A stretch of DNA of 64,000 nucleotides. Origin: JAJRVM01 sp963700515 (GTDB lineage: Bacteria; Planctomycetota; Planctomycetia; Pirellulales; Pirellulaceae). Of the stretch, positions 8,982-17,722 are shown one piece after another; the stretch's first letter is position 1, and each line of letters opens with the position of its first letter. The stretch covers positions 1 to 64,000 of the forward strand of contig CAVOXY010000024.1 in assembly GCA_963700515.1 (NCBI GenBank), given 5' to 3'. The notes under the pieces are model-generated. The model had not been told where the DNA came from and searched no databases. It worked only from the letters and a program-made list of their open reading frames with translations. Both the position numbers and the translations under genes were made by a program.

Positions 8982-10703
8982 TCAGATCAGTACTTCGGCT
9001 CGCTGGTAGTGCGTGTGCAGCAGTTCGTGGCTGCGATGGCCCAGCGGTTCACCCAGATAGTCATCGTACAGTTGCTGGACGGCCGTGTTACGATGCGACA
9101 CGCGAACCGGTTCATTGCGCGTCGATCTGGTAGAGTGCCTGCATGCGTTGCAGGACGGCCGAACGATCGATGCCGATCGGCTGGCCTCCGCCCGAAATGC
9201 AGCCGCCGGGGCAGGTCATGACTTCGATGAAATGCAGATCATCGCGGCCGTCGCGGATTTCTTTCAGCAGCCGATTGACGTTGCCGACTCCGTTGACGAC
9301 GGCCACGCCGAGTTGCAGGCCGTTGATGTTCAGATGGGCCTGTTTGAGTCCGTCGAAGCCGCGCACGGCCTCCACGTTCAGGTCGGCCAGTTCTTCGCCG
9401 GTCAGCAGGTAATGAGCGGTGCGAATGGCCGCTTCCATGACGCCCCCCGAGGCGCCGAAGATCTTGCCGGCCGTGGTGCGTTCTCCCAGACGGCGTGTCT
9501 GCTTCCTGCGGCGCCATCTGCCGCAGGTCGATGCCGCGCGAACGGATCAGGCGAGCCAGTTCGCGGGTGGTCAAGACGGCGTCCACGTCGGGGACGCCGT
9601 GGCGCGCCATTTCGGGGCGTGCCGCTTCGAACTTCTTGGCGGTGCACGGCATGACGCTGACGCTGAAGATCCGCGCCGGATCAATACCCTCGCGCTCGGC
9701 GAAGTAGCTCTTGATCACGGCGCCCATCATCTGCTGCGGGCTCTTGCAGGTCGACAAGTTGTCGATGAAATCGGGGTGGAACGTCTCCACGTAGCGGATC
9801 CAGCCTGGTGAGCAGCTGGTGAGCATCGGCAGCTTGCCGCCATGCTGGATGCGATCGATCAGTTCCGACGCTTCTTCCATGATGGTCAGGTCGGCCGAGA
9901 AACCGGTATCGAAGACCCGGTCGAAGCCGATCACACGCAAGGCGGCGGTCATGTCTGCCGGCCACATCGATGCCAGGGGGGAGGCCGAACTCTTCACCCA
10001 GACTGACCGACACACTGGGAGCATGTTGGACGACGACCAGCGTATCCGGATCGTCGAGCGCTTCCATGACTTCCCGCGTATAGTCCTTCTCCGTCAGCGC
10101 CCCGGTCGGGCAGACGACCACGCACTGTCCGCAGTTGATGCAGCTGGAGACATTCAGACCTTCGTCGAAAGCGGTGCCGACGCTGGAGCGCGAGCCTCGC
10201 CCCGTGAAATCGATGGCGCCCACCTGTTGAATCTCTTCACAGACTCGCACGCATTTGCCGCAGAGTATGCACTTGGCCGGATCCCGGACGATCGAGCGAC
10301 TGGACATGTCGATCTGGCATTGGCTGCGAGCGCCGCGGAAACGACGCTTGACCCCCAGTTCACTGGCCAGGTCCTGCAGGCGACAATTGCCGCTGCGCGC
10401 ACAGAACAGGCAGTCGTCGGGATGATCGGCCAACAGCAGTTCGACGATCGTGCGCCGCGCTTCGACGACGCGCGGTGAATGCGTGTAGACACGTAATCCG
10501 TCGCGCACCGGGAAAGCACAGCTGGGGACCAGGTTTGGGATCCCTTCGACTTCGACAACGCACATCCGACACGCGCCGCTGGCGGGGAGTCCTTCCATGT
10601 GGCAGAGTGTCGGCACAGAGAGGCCGTTGCGTCGCAGGCAGGAGAGCAGTGAATCGTCCGGCCGAGCTTCGAGCTTTCGGTTGTTGACCTCGATCTGGAT
10701 CAT
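8982..10703 (-). CDS. hydA: [FeFe] hydrogenase catalytic subunit HydA, frameshifted
   Basis: Catalytic subunit of an NAD-linked multimeric [FeFe] hydrogenase. It has an N-terminal [2Fe-2S] domain (SGACRMCVVEVEG), the His-ligated cluster motif HPDDCLFCARSGNC, two [4Fe-4S] motifs (CILCGKCVRVC, CINCGQCVVVCP), and H-cluster motifs TSCSPGW, MPCTAKKFE and EVMTCPGGCISGGGQP. It ends with the small-subunit-like SHELLHTHY. The second Cys of the usual TSCCP is Ser. Frame changes lie near 9990, 9490 and 9115; all blocks are otherwise present. The start ATG at 10703 has GAGG 8 bases upstream. With hydB and hydC it should form the HydABC complex that couples H2 to NADH and, in bifurcating members, ferredoxin. 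Confidence 0.92.
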
Positions 10704-10754
10704 CCGCTGTACCTCACTGGCAGTCTTGGTGAATTGGTCTGTTCCTCGATGACA

Positions 10755-10824
10755 TGTGCACGACGCGCATGTTCGTGGCTGCGGCAGACGTGCGCAGCTG
10801 CTGCGATGCGACGTCGCAGCCACG
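10755..10824. repeat. Dispersed hairpin element, copy 1 (hydB-hydA gap)
   Basis: A 32-base sequence (10755-10786) shared with 19352-19383 and partly with 25443-25475; common core GCATGTTTGTGGCTGCGG with small changes. In this copy CGTGGCTGCG (10774-10783) pairs perfectly with CGCAGCCACG (10815-10824), a 10-bp stem enclosing a smaller hairpin. It fills most of the 152-base gap between hydB and hydA and could attenuate or process the transcript. Confidence 0.6.
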
Positions 10825-10855
10825 TTTGGTGGCGGCTCTTGGCCGCGCTAAAAGT

Positions 10856-12844
10856 CTATTCCTTGATGACGGCGTCGAGCTTGCAGGCATCCAGGCAGCT
10901 GCCACACCCGATGCACTTTTCGGGATCAATGTAGTGGGGGTTCTTGCGTGAGCCGAAAATCGCCTCGGTCGGGCACTTCTTCACGCACGCGGTGCAGCCT
11001 CGGCAAAGTCGCGGATCGATGCGGTAAGTCACCAGTTCGGGGCAGGCACAGGCGGGGCATTTGCGCTGGAACAAGTGCGCTTCGTATTCGTCGCGGAACC
11101 AGCGGAGCGTGCTGAGGACCGGGTTGGCGGCCGTTTGGCCCAGTCCACAGAGGCTGGTTTGCCGAATCGTTTCGGCCAGCTGCTGCAGATGCGTCACGCT
11201 CATGAATCGATCGATGGCGTCCAGACGCGTTTCCTTCTTCCTGCCACGTGTGAGTGCGTTGAGGATCTCCAGCATGCGGCGCGTCCCTTCGCGGCAGGGA
11301 ATGCACTTGCCACAGCTCTCACGCTGGATGAAGTCCATGAAGAACTTGGCCAGATCGACCATGCATGTGTCTTCGTCCATGACGACCAATCCGCCCGATC
11401 CCATCATGGCACCAACCGTCTTGAGCGACTCGTAGTCAATCTTGATGTCGAGGTGTTGTTCTGGAATGCAGCCACCCGACGGTCCGCCGATCTGTACCGC
11501 CTTGTACGCCTTGCCGTCGGGTATGCCGCCACCGATGTCGAACAAAACCTGCCGGATCGTCGTCCCCATCGCCACTTCGACCAGGCCGGTGTAGGTGATT
11601 TTGCCGGAGAGGGCGAAGACCTTGGTCCCTGTGCTGGTTTCGGTGCCGACGGCGGCGAAGGCTTCCGGTCCGATCTTCATCAGCTGGGGGATGTTCGCCA
11701 GCGTTTCGACGTTGTTGATGATCGTGGGCCTGCCGAACAGTCCTTGCACCGCGGGGAAGGGGGGGCGTGGTCGCGGCATGCCGCGGCGTCCTTCAATACT
11801 GTGGATCAACGCCGTCTCTTCACCGCACACGAACGCGCCTGCCCCCATCTTGATGATGATGTCCAGGTCGAAGCCGCTGCCACAGATGTTCTTGCCGATC
11901 AGACCGGCCGCGGCAGCCTGGTCAATTGCCAGCCGCAGACGCCGAATGGCCAGCGGATATTCGGCGCGAATGTAAACGTAGGCCTGGGAAGCCCCGATGC
12001 CGTAGGCGGCGATCGCCATGCCTTCCAGCAAACGATGTGGATCGCCTTCGATCACGGCCCGGTCCATGAAGGCACCGGGGTCTCCTTCGTCGGCGTTGCA
12101 GATCAAATACTTCTGGTCGGACGCCGTCCCCTGCGCGAACTTCCACTTCTTGCCGGTCGGGAATCCACCGCCGCCGCGCCCCCGCAGCCCACTCGTCTCG
12201 ACCGCTTCACAGACCTGCATCGGCGTCATCGAAGTCAGCACGTCGACCAGTCCACGGTAACCGCCATGCGCAATGTACTCATCAATGTTCGTCGGGTCGA
12301 TCAACCCGCAGTTGGCCAACACCCATCGCGTTTGCGGCGCAAAAAACGGATGCTCGTCCAACATCGGGACGTCCGGCCACGGTTGAAGCGTCGGATGTCG
12401 GAACTGGCCCAGCATTAACGATTCGGGGACCTTGCCCGCCAGGACGGTGTCGAGCAGTTTCGGGACCTGCTCCTCGGTGACCTTGCGGAATACCACCCGC
12501 GTACGCCCAGGCAGTTGGATGTCGACCAGCGGTTCCGCCGAGCATAACCCGATGCACCCCACTTCCACCACGTCGGCCTGCACGTCGTGGTCCTGCAAGT
12601 AGCTCTGCACGGCCGAGAGCGTGGCGGCAGCGCCGGCCCCCAAGCCGCAGGTTCCGGCACCGACGAAAATCACCGGCTGCGTCACTTCCTGGCGACGCGC
12701 CCGCACCAAACGCGGATCCGATTGAGAGCTGCTGCGAGCCCCCTGCGATTCCTGATACTCCTGAATCGACAACTGAAGAAGCTCGGGCAAGCCCGACTCG
12801 CAAGAGCCGGGCCGCGGCGTGTCAAGCACCTTGTGATGCGTCAT
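10856..12844 (-). CDS. hydB: NAD-linked [FeFe] hydrogenase subunit HydB (NuoF-like)
   Basis: An intact protein of 662 residues. It has an N-terminal thioredoxin-like [2Fe-2S] domain (GAGTCGLGAGA, VEVGCIGLCSAEP), the NuoF core with the glycine-rich FMN/NADH loop RGRGGGGFPTGKKWKF and CNADEGDPGAFMDR, the SLBB region, the [4Fe-4S] motif ESCGKCIPCREGTRRM, and a C-terminal double ferredoxin (CRGCTACVKKCP, CIGCGSCLDACK). This layout is typical of HydB of trimeric hydrogenases rather than of complex I NuoF. It binds FMN and NAD(H) and is the proposed branching site of electron bifurcation. It lies between hydC (26 bases upstream) and hydA. Confidence 0.95.
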   Translation of the reverse strand: MTHHKVLDTPRPGSCESGLPELLQLSIQEYQESQGARSSSQSDPRLVRARRQEVTQPVIFVGAGTCGLGAGAAATLSAVQSYLQDHDVQADVVEVGCIGLCSAEPLVDIQLPGRTRVVFRKVTEEQVPKLLDTVLAGKVPESLMLGQFRHPTLQPWPDVPMLDEHPFFAPQTRWVLANCGLIDPTNIDEYIAHGGYRGLVDVLTSMTPMQVCEAVETSGLRGRGGGGFPTGKKWKFAQGTASDQKYLICNADEGDPGAFMDRAVIEGDPHRLLEGMAIAAYGIGASQAYVYIRAEYPLAIRRLRLAIDQAAAAGLIGKNICGSGFDLDIIIKMGAGAFVCGEETALIHSIEGRRGMPRPRPPFPAVQGLFGRPTIINNVETLANIPQLMKIGPEAFAAVGTETSTGTKVFALSGKITYTGLVEVAMGTTIRQVLFDIGGGIPDGKAYKAVQIGGPSGGCIPEQHLDIKIDYESLKTVGAMMGSGGLVVMDEDTCMVDLAKFFMDFIQRESCGKCIPCREGTRRMLEILNALTRGRKKETRLDAIDRFMSVTHLQQLAETIRQTSLCGLGQTAANPVLSTLRWFRDEYEAHLFQRKCPACACPELVTYRIDPRLCRGCTACVKKCPTEAIFGSRKNPHYIDPEKCIGCGSCLDACKLDAVIKE

Positions 12845-12870
12845 TGTTTTCGGCTCGTTTGCGGTACTGG

Positions 12871-13314
12871 TTAATGAGTCGGGGAATGCTTCTTGGAGGT
12901 CAGGTTGGCGTGGAACGTCTCATTGATGCAGATCACCGGCGCCAAACCGCAGGCGCCGATACACGCCACCACTTCCAGGCTGAACAATCCATCACGTGTG
13001 GTCTCGCCAGGCTCTACTTTCAACTCACGCCGCACGGTATCCAACACGGCGCCGGAGCCACGTACGTGGCAGGCCGTGCCACGGCAGACCTGGATGTGAA
13101 ACTTCCCCTGCGGTTGAAAGCGAAACTGGTTGTAGAACGTCGCAACACCGTAGATCTTGCTGGAAGGCAGTTCCAGATAGCGGCCAATACGGACCACGGC
13201 ATCGCGAGACAGATAGCCGTGACAGCGCTGGACATCCTGTAGAATCGGGATCAGCGATGCTCGCTTCGCATCGGGATACTTGGCAAAAATCGAATCGAGT
13301 TCAGATGAAATCAC
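12871..13314 (-). CDS. hydC: NAD-linked [FeFe] hydrogenase subunit HydC (NuoE-like)
   Basis: A small thioredoxin-like [2Fe-2S] protein of 147 residues. It has a helical N-terminus (SSELDSIFAKYPD), YLELPSSKIYGVATFYNQF, and the four cluster cysteines in CRGTACHVRG and CIGACGLAPV. It carries electrons within HydABC. I place the start at the GTG at 13314, because AGGAG lies 8 bases in front of it and the product then begins like other HydC proteins. The frame is open further upstream (to 13440), but that part has no similarity and contains the likely promoter. It is the first gene of the hydCBA-kinase-receiver operon. Confidence 0.9.
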   Translation of the reverse strand: MISSELDSIFAKYPDAKRASLIPILQDVQRCHGYLSRDAVVRIGRYLELPSSKIYGVATFYNQFRFQPQGKFHIQVCRGTACHVRGSGAVLDTVRRELKVEPGETTRDGLFSLEVVACIGACGLAPVICINETFHANLTSKKHSPTH

Positions 13315-13428
13315 GATGTTCACTCCTGCTTCTGGAGCAAGCCAAAAACGCCCGGGAAGGGTTTCACGATGCGGTTGGCAGCCGCACGCTGGTATGAAAT
13401 ACGGCCGCAGCATGACATCGGCGTCAGA

Positions 13429-13444
13429 TGCAAATCGCATACCA
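13429..13444 (-). promoter_or_regulatory. Sigma-54 (-24/-12) promoter for hydCBA
   Basis: On the minus strand the sequence is TGGTATGCGATTTGCA, against the consensus TGGCAYR-N4-TTGCW. GG and GC are exactly 10 bases apart and the -12 element TTGCA is perfect. A transcript from here would start near 13418, about 104 bases before the hydC GTG. An NtrC-type activator is encoded divergently at 15664-17102, which fits. It is predicted from sequence only. Confidence 0.6.
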
Positions 13445-13633
13445 GCGGTGGGGCAAGCTGCCGCGACAACGTCAGGGGGATTTTTCGCGGAGCGGCATGC
13501 CGTGGGTCACTGAGTTGGATTGGGCCAGTAAGTCGTCACAAGTGGCGGCGAGTCTTCCTTTGTCGTCTGTTGAGCCGATTCGGCGCCATTTGGCTCGCCT
13601 TGTGAAGAGTGGGCCTCAACCGTATGATTTTTT

Positions 13634-13647
13634 CGTACAGTGTATGG
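13634..13647. promoter_or_regulatory. Possible operator, copy 1 (CGTACAGTGTATGG)
   Basis: A 14-base sequence with a TACA-S-TGTA palindromic core in the divergent hydC/kinase gap. A near copy, CGTACACTGTATAG, stands at 17114-17127, 9 bases after the NtrC-type gene ends. Two copies in the regulatory stretch of the same gene island suggest a binding site, but two copies are weak evidence. Confidence 0.3.
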
Positions 13648-13727
13648 CCGCTCCCGGGCCGGTCGCTGACGGCCGAATCTGCAGCGACGGAACTCACAAC
13701 CACCTTTCGGGGATCTTCAGGTACTGC

Positions 13728-15667
13728 ATGACGATTCGCTTCAAGCTGATCATGTTGGCTATCGCCGCCATACTGCTGGTGAATTCCCTCTTGTCGTTGG
13801 CCGGTGTTCAGTATGTCGACGCGGTCTGGATGAAGGAGATCCAGGACCGCGTGCGGGTGAGTCTCAAATCAGCCCAGTCGGCGTACGACAACGATGAGCA
13901 ACGGATTGTGAGCTTTTTGCAGGCCACGTCGCTCGACCACACCTTGTCCGCGGCGGTGGGGCAGCAGGGCGAGTGGGCGATCACACACGCGATGGATCGT
14001 GTCCAGGCGGCTGGGCACATGGATTTCGTCACGCTGTTGGATCGTCAGGCTGTGGTCCGCTACCGCCCCGCAAATCCCTCCCAGAAAGGGGATTCCCTGA
14101 CAAATCTATCGCTGGTCCGCCAAGCCCTGCAGTCGGGACAGACCGCCTTCGGGACCATTATCTTGTCGGCGGCGGAATTGGCGGCTGAAGGCCCCGACCT
14201 TCCCCAGAAAGCTCGGTTTCGCTTGCTCCCCACGCCGGCCGCCAAGGCGACCCAAGAGCAGCAGCGGACGGACGGTATGTTGATGGCGGCCGTCGTGCCG
14301 ATCTACGACGATCAGCGCAGGATCGTTGGATGGTTGCTGGGAGGGAATTTGCTCAACCGCCGCAACGAGATTGTCGACCGGATCAAGCGGGATGTGTTTG
14401 TGGAGCAAGTGTCGGATGATGGCGCCACGGGAACGGTCACGATCTTCCAGGATGATTTGCGGATCGCCACCAATGTGATGGATGACGATGGCAAGCGAGC
14501 GGTGGGGACTCGTGTGAGCGCTCCGGTGTATGCGGAAGTCATTGAGCGGGGGAGGGTCTGGTCTGCGCCGGCGTTCGTCGTCAACGACTGGTACATTACC
14601 GCTTACCAGCCGATTCGCGCCCCGGACAAGCAGGTGATCGGGGCCTTGTATGTGGGCTTACCCCGCGCCCCCTATGTGCGGCAACGAAATACCATTGTCG
14701 CGGTCTTTCTGTCGGCCGTACTGGTGACGACGGTGGTCACACTGGCTGTCCTGTGGCTGGTGACGAACTGGGTACTGCGTCCCATTCTTCGCGTTGTCGA
14801 TATGTGTAAGCGGGTGATCAAGGGGGATCTCACCGCTCGAGTCGGCATTCGACCGCCGGGTGAATTCGGCGTTTTGTGCCAGACCCTCGATGACATGGCC
14901 GCGGCGATCCAGCGGCGCGAGCAAGATCTCGACCACGTTACCAAGCAACAAATTGGCCGTAGCGAGAAACTGGCTTCCATTGGCCGACTGGCGGCGGGAA
15001 TCGCACATGAGATTAACAACCCGCTGACTGGTGTGCTGACGTTCGCTCACCTGCTGCGGGATCGGCAAGACGAGGGGAGCCAAGATCGCGAGGATGCCGA
15101 ATTGATCATCCACGAGACGCAGCGCGCAGGCCGAAGTGGTGCAGGGACTTCTGGATTTCGCGCGAAAGGCCGGTCACCAAACGGGAACTCGAGGTCAATG
15201 CCGTGATCCAGCGGATGGTTCGTCTGGTGGAGAATCAGAAAGAGCTGCGGATGATCCACATCGAGCAGAATTACAGGGAAGATCTGCCCGACGTTCTGGG
15301 GGATGCCAACCAGCTGCAACAAGTATTGCTCAACCTGTTTCTTAACGCGGCGGCGGCGATGCCCGGCGGCGGCATCTTGAATGTGACCACGCGCGGGGAC
15401 GAGGGGGAAGTGGTGATCGTGGTGGCGGATGACGGCTGCGGGATCCTCCCCGAAAACCTCGACAGGGTTTTTGATCCGTTTTTCACCACCAAGCCGGTAG
15501 GGCAGGGGACTGGCCTCGGACTGAGCGTCAGCTATGGGATCATCGAACAACACGGCGGGTCGATTGAAGTGGAAAGCGAGTATGGCGCAGGTAGCACCTT
15601 TACGATTCGACTGCCGGCCGTCCCGGCGGGGACGCACGGCATCTTGGAGGAGACGGAGACCTCATGA
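13728..15667 (+). CDS. Membrane sensor histidine kinase (Cache-HAMP-HisKA-ATPase), one frameshift
   Basis: It has an N-terminal membrane helix (LIMLAIAAILLVNSLLSLAG) and an extracytoplasmic part of about 290 residues that looks like a double Cache sensor domain (WSAPAFVVNDWYITAYQPI, QVIGALYVGLPR). A second helix (IVAVFLSAVLVTTVV), a HAMP linker, HisKA with LAAGIAHEINNPLTGV and an ATPase domain with DDGCGILPENLDRVF and GTGLGLSVSYGIIEQHGG follow. A frame change lies near 15130. The stop overlaps the ATG of the sigma-54 activator gene by 4 bases, so the two are a translationally coupled pair and probable partners. The ligand is unknown. The start ATG at 13728 is the first in front of the membrane helix. 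Confidence 0.88.
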
Positions 15668-17102
15668 GCAGAGCGATGGACAATCCGCGGCAGACGATCC
15701 CAGCGCAGCGGATCCTGGTGATCGATGACGAAAAAGTCATTGGCATGAGCTTTCGCCGCGTGTTCGAACCGGAGGGACACGAAGTCAATGCCTTTGCAGA
15801 CCCTCGCGAGGGTCTGCAAGCTGCTCTGACCGGCGACTACGACGTCATTTTTCTCGATTGGATGATGCCTGGAGCCGATGGTTTCGAGATTCTCCGCAGT
15901 GTCAAAGCGGCTGGCGTGCAGTCGGAAGTCGTCATTATTACGGGACATTCCACCATTGAATCGGCCGTCCAGGCCATTCGCGACGGAGCCTCCGACTATT
16001 TGAGTAAACCGTTTACGCCCGACCAGTTGCGTCTGGTACTGAAAAAGGTCGTCGAACGATCAAGTCTCATTGTGGAGAACGCTCTGCTGAGAAAGGAGCT
16101 GGAGGTCAATCAGGGATTCGAAGGGATCATCGGCGAAAGTCGGCCGATGCAGCGGATCTTCAGCCTGATGAAGCGTGTGGCACCGACCGATGGGACCGTG
16201 TTGATCATCGGCGAGAGCGGTACGGGTAAGGAAATGGTGGTCAATGCACTGCACCGCTTGAGCCGGCGGCGCGACAAGGCGCTCTTGGCGTGCGACTGCA
16301 GCGCACTGCGCCAACGCTGCTGGAAAGCGAGTTGTTTGGACATGTGAAAGGGTCGTTTTCCGGCGCCATCTCAACCAAACAGGGGCTCTTTGAAGCCGCT
16401 GACCGTGGCACGCTGTTTCTGGATGAAGTTTCGAACTTGTCGATGGAGACGCAGGGAAAACTATTGCGGGTGCTGGAAGCCAAACGCATCAAGAAGGTCG
16501 GTGACACGACGGAACACGCGGTCGACATCCGGCTCGTGACCGCCACGAACCGCGACCTGTGGGAGATGGTCGAAGCCGGGGACTTTCGTGAGGATCTCTA
16601 CTACAGACTGAATGTGGTCCCCATTCAATTGCCTCCCTTGCGCGAGCGACAGGGGGATATTCCGAGGCTGACGGTACACTTCCTGGAGCGATTCTGCCGC
16701 AAATTGGGGGTGGAGAAGAAAATCCTCTCGCCCGATGCCATGGCGCTGATCGAAAGTTACGGTTGGCCCGGCAACGTCCGCGAAATGCGGAACATCATTG
16801 AACGGATCGCGATTCTCTGTGACAAAGTCGTCATTGAACCACATCACCTGCCGCCAGAGATTCAGCAAACACCCGCGTTGGCAACCATCTCGAAGGTTCC
16901 CGAGACGTGGGAAGATTTCCGGTTGTTCAAACAGCAGGCCCGCGACGCGGCCGTACTGAATTTGGAGCGACGTTTTCTCACTCAGGCACTGCGCCGGTGC
17001 GACGGAAACGTCAGCAAGGCGGCCGACCTGGTCGGCATGCAGCGCACCAACTTCCATGCCATGATGCGCAAGTGTGATCTGTCGGTGGATGACTACAAGT
17101 AA
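15664..17102 (+). CDS. NtrC-family sigma-54-dependent response regulator, one frameshift
   Basis: A receiver domain (RILVIDDEKVIG, acceptor Asp in VIFLDWMMPG, Lys in YLSKPFTPDQL), then an AAA+ domain with Walker A GESGTGKE, the sigma-54 contact loop ELFGHVKGSFSGA, Walker B GTLFLDEV and ESYGWPGNVREM. It ends in a Fis-type helix-turn-helix (RCDGNVSKAADLVGMQRTNF). The contact loop reads GSFSGA where most relatives have GAFTGA. It is split by a frame change near 16310, within a well conserved block. It is likely phosphorylated by the kinase encoded just upstream and activates sigma-54 promoters, with the one in front of hydC as the obvious candidate. Confidence 0.9.
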
Positions 17103-17722
17103 ACGGCGGCGACCGTACACTGTATAGCAACTCTATACAAACAAGCCTCGTCCAGAACAGCGGGCTGTGGGGTGCCGTCTTGACAGCGAGGCGATTCCGG
17201 GGGGGCGGCCGGTTTTGGCTGCCCGGGGGCTGTCAGAGCCATTCTTGGCGACCTGCTCTGAGTTGCCGCTTGGCACATGGTTCAATGCCCCTGAAGATTG
17301 ACGGCGCATCGCGCAAGTGCTGCTGGTCCAGTCGATTTCGTGCTGTTGGATGGACCTTTCAGCGCACTCTTCACGCCGCCTCCACCGCGTCGCTAGCCGG
17401 GCGATTTTGACTGGGGCGAGAGTCCCTGTGGCCGTGGTTCAAACGACGGTCAAACGATCCGTCGCGGATGTTACTTCGGGTCGCTGTCGTTTTTCGGCAC
17501 GCCGATTGCGTAACGATGTCTTCGCCTCCCATCGGTGTAAACGGGAGATCGCCAGCCACGTCGTGTGGCCACACGAGTGTTTTGCCGCGGCCCCGGACTG
17601 CTGGGTCCTCACCGAACCATGATCACCGACCGAACCGGTCCTTTTGATGCTATGGCACGCGGGCGCACCAATTCCATCCTTTCGCGAGCAGCAATAGCGG
17701 TGCAGAAAACTCAAGGAGCACG
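17103..17722. other. Non-coding gap with one palindrome
   Basis: 620 bases without a gene I can support. It begins with CGTACACTGTATAG (17114-17127), the second copy of the possible operator. This overlaps a perfect hairpin TGTATAG, loop CAACT, CTATACA (17121-17139) that could also act as a weak terminator, though it has no T-run. Nothing else is recognisable. Confidence 0.45.

Noticed and set aside
10941..12418. Large plus-strand frame opposite hydB
   Set aside because: It is the antisense shadow of an intact, motif-complete gene.
13315..13440. Longer HydC from an upstream start
   Set aside because: The extra 42 residues are not like HydC and would cover the sigma-54 promoter; AGGAG lies in front of the GTG at 13314.
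17655..17672. Sigma-54 promoter before the receiver-GcvH gene
   Set aside because: TGGCAC is good, but the GG-GC spacing is one base short and the -12 element is poor.
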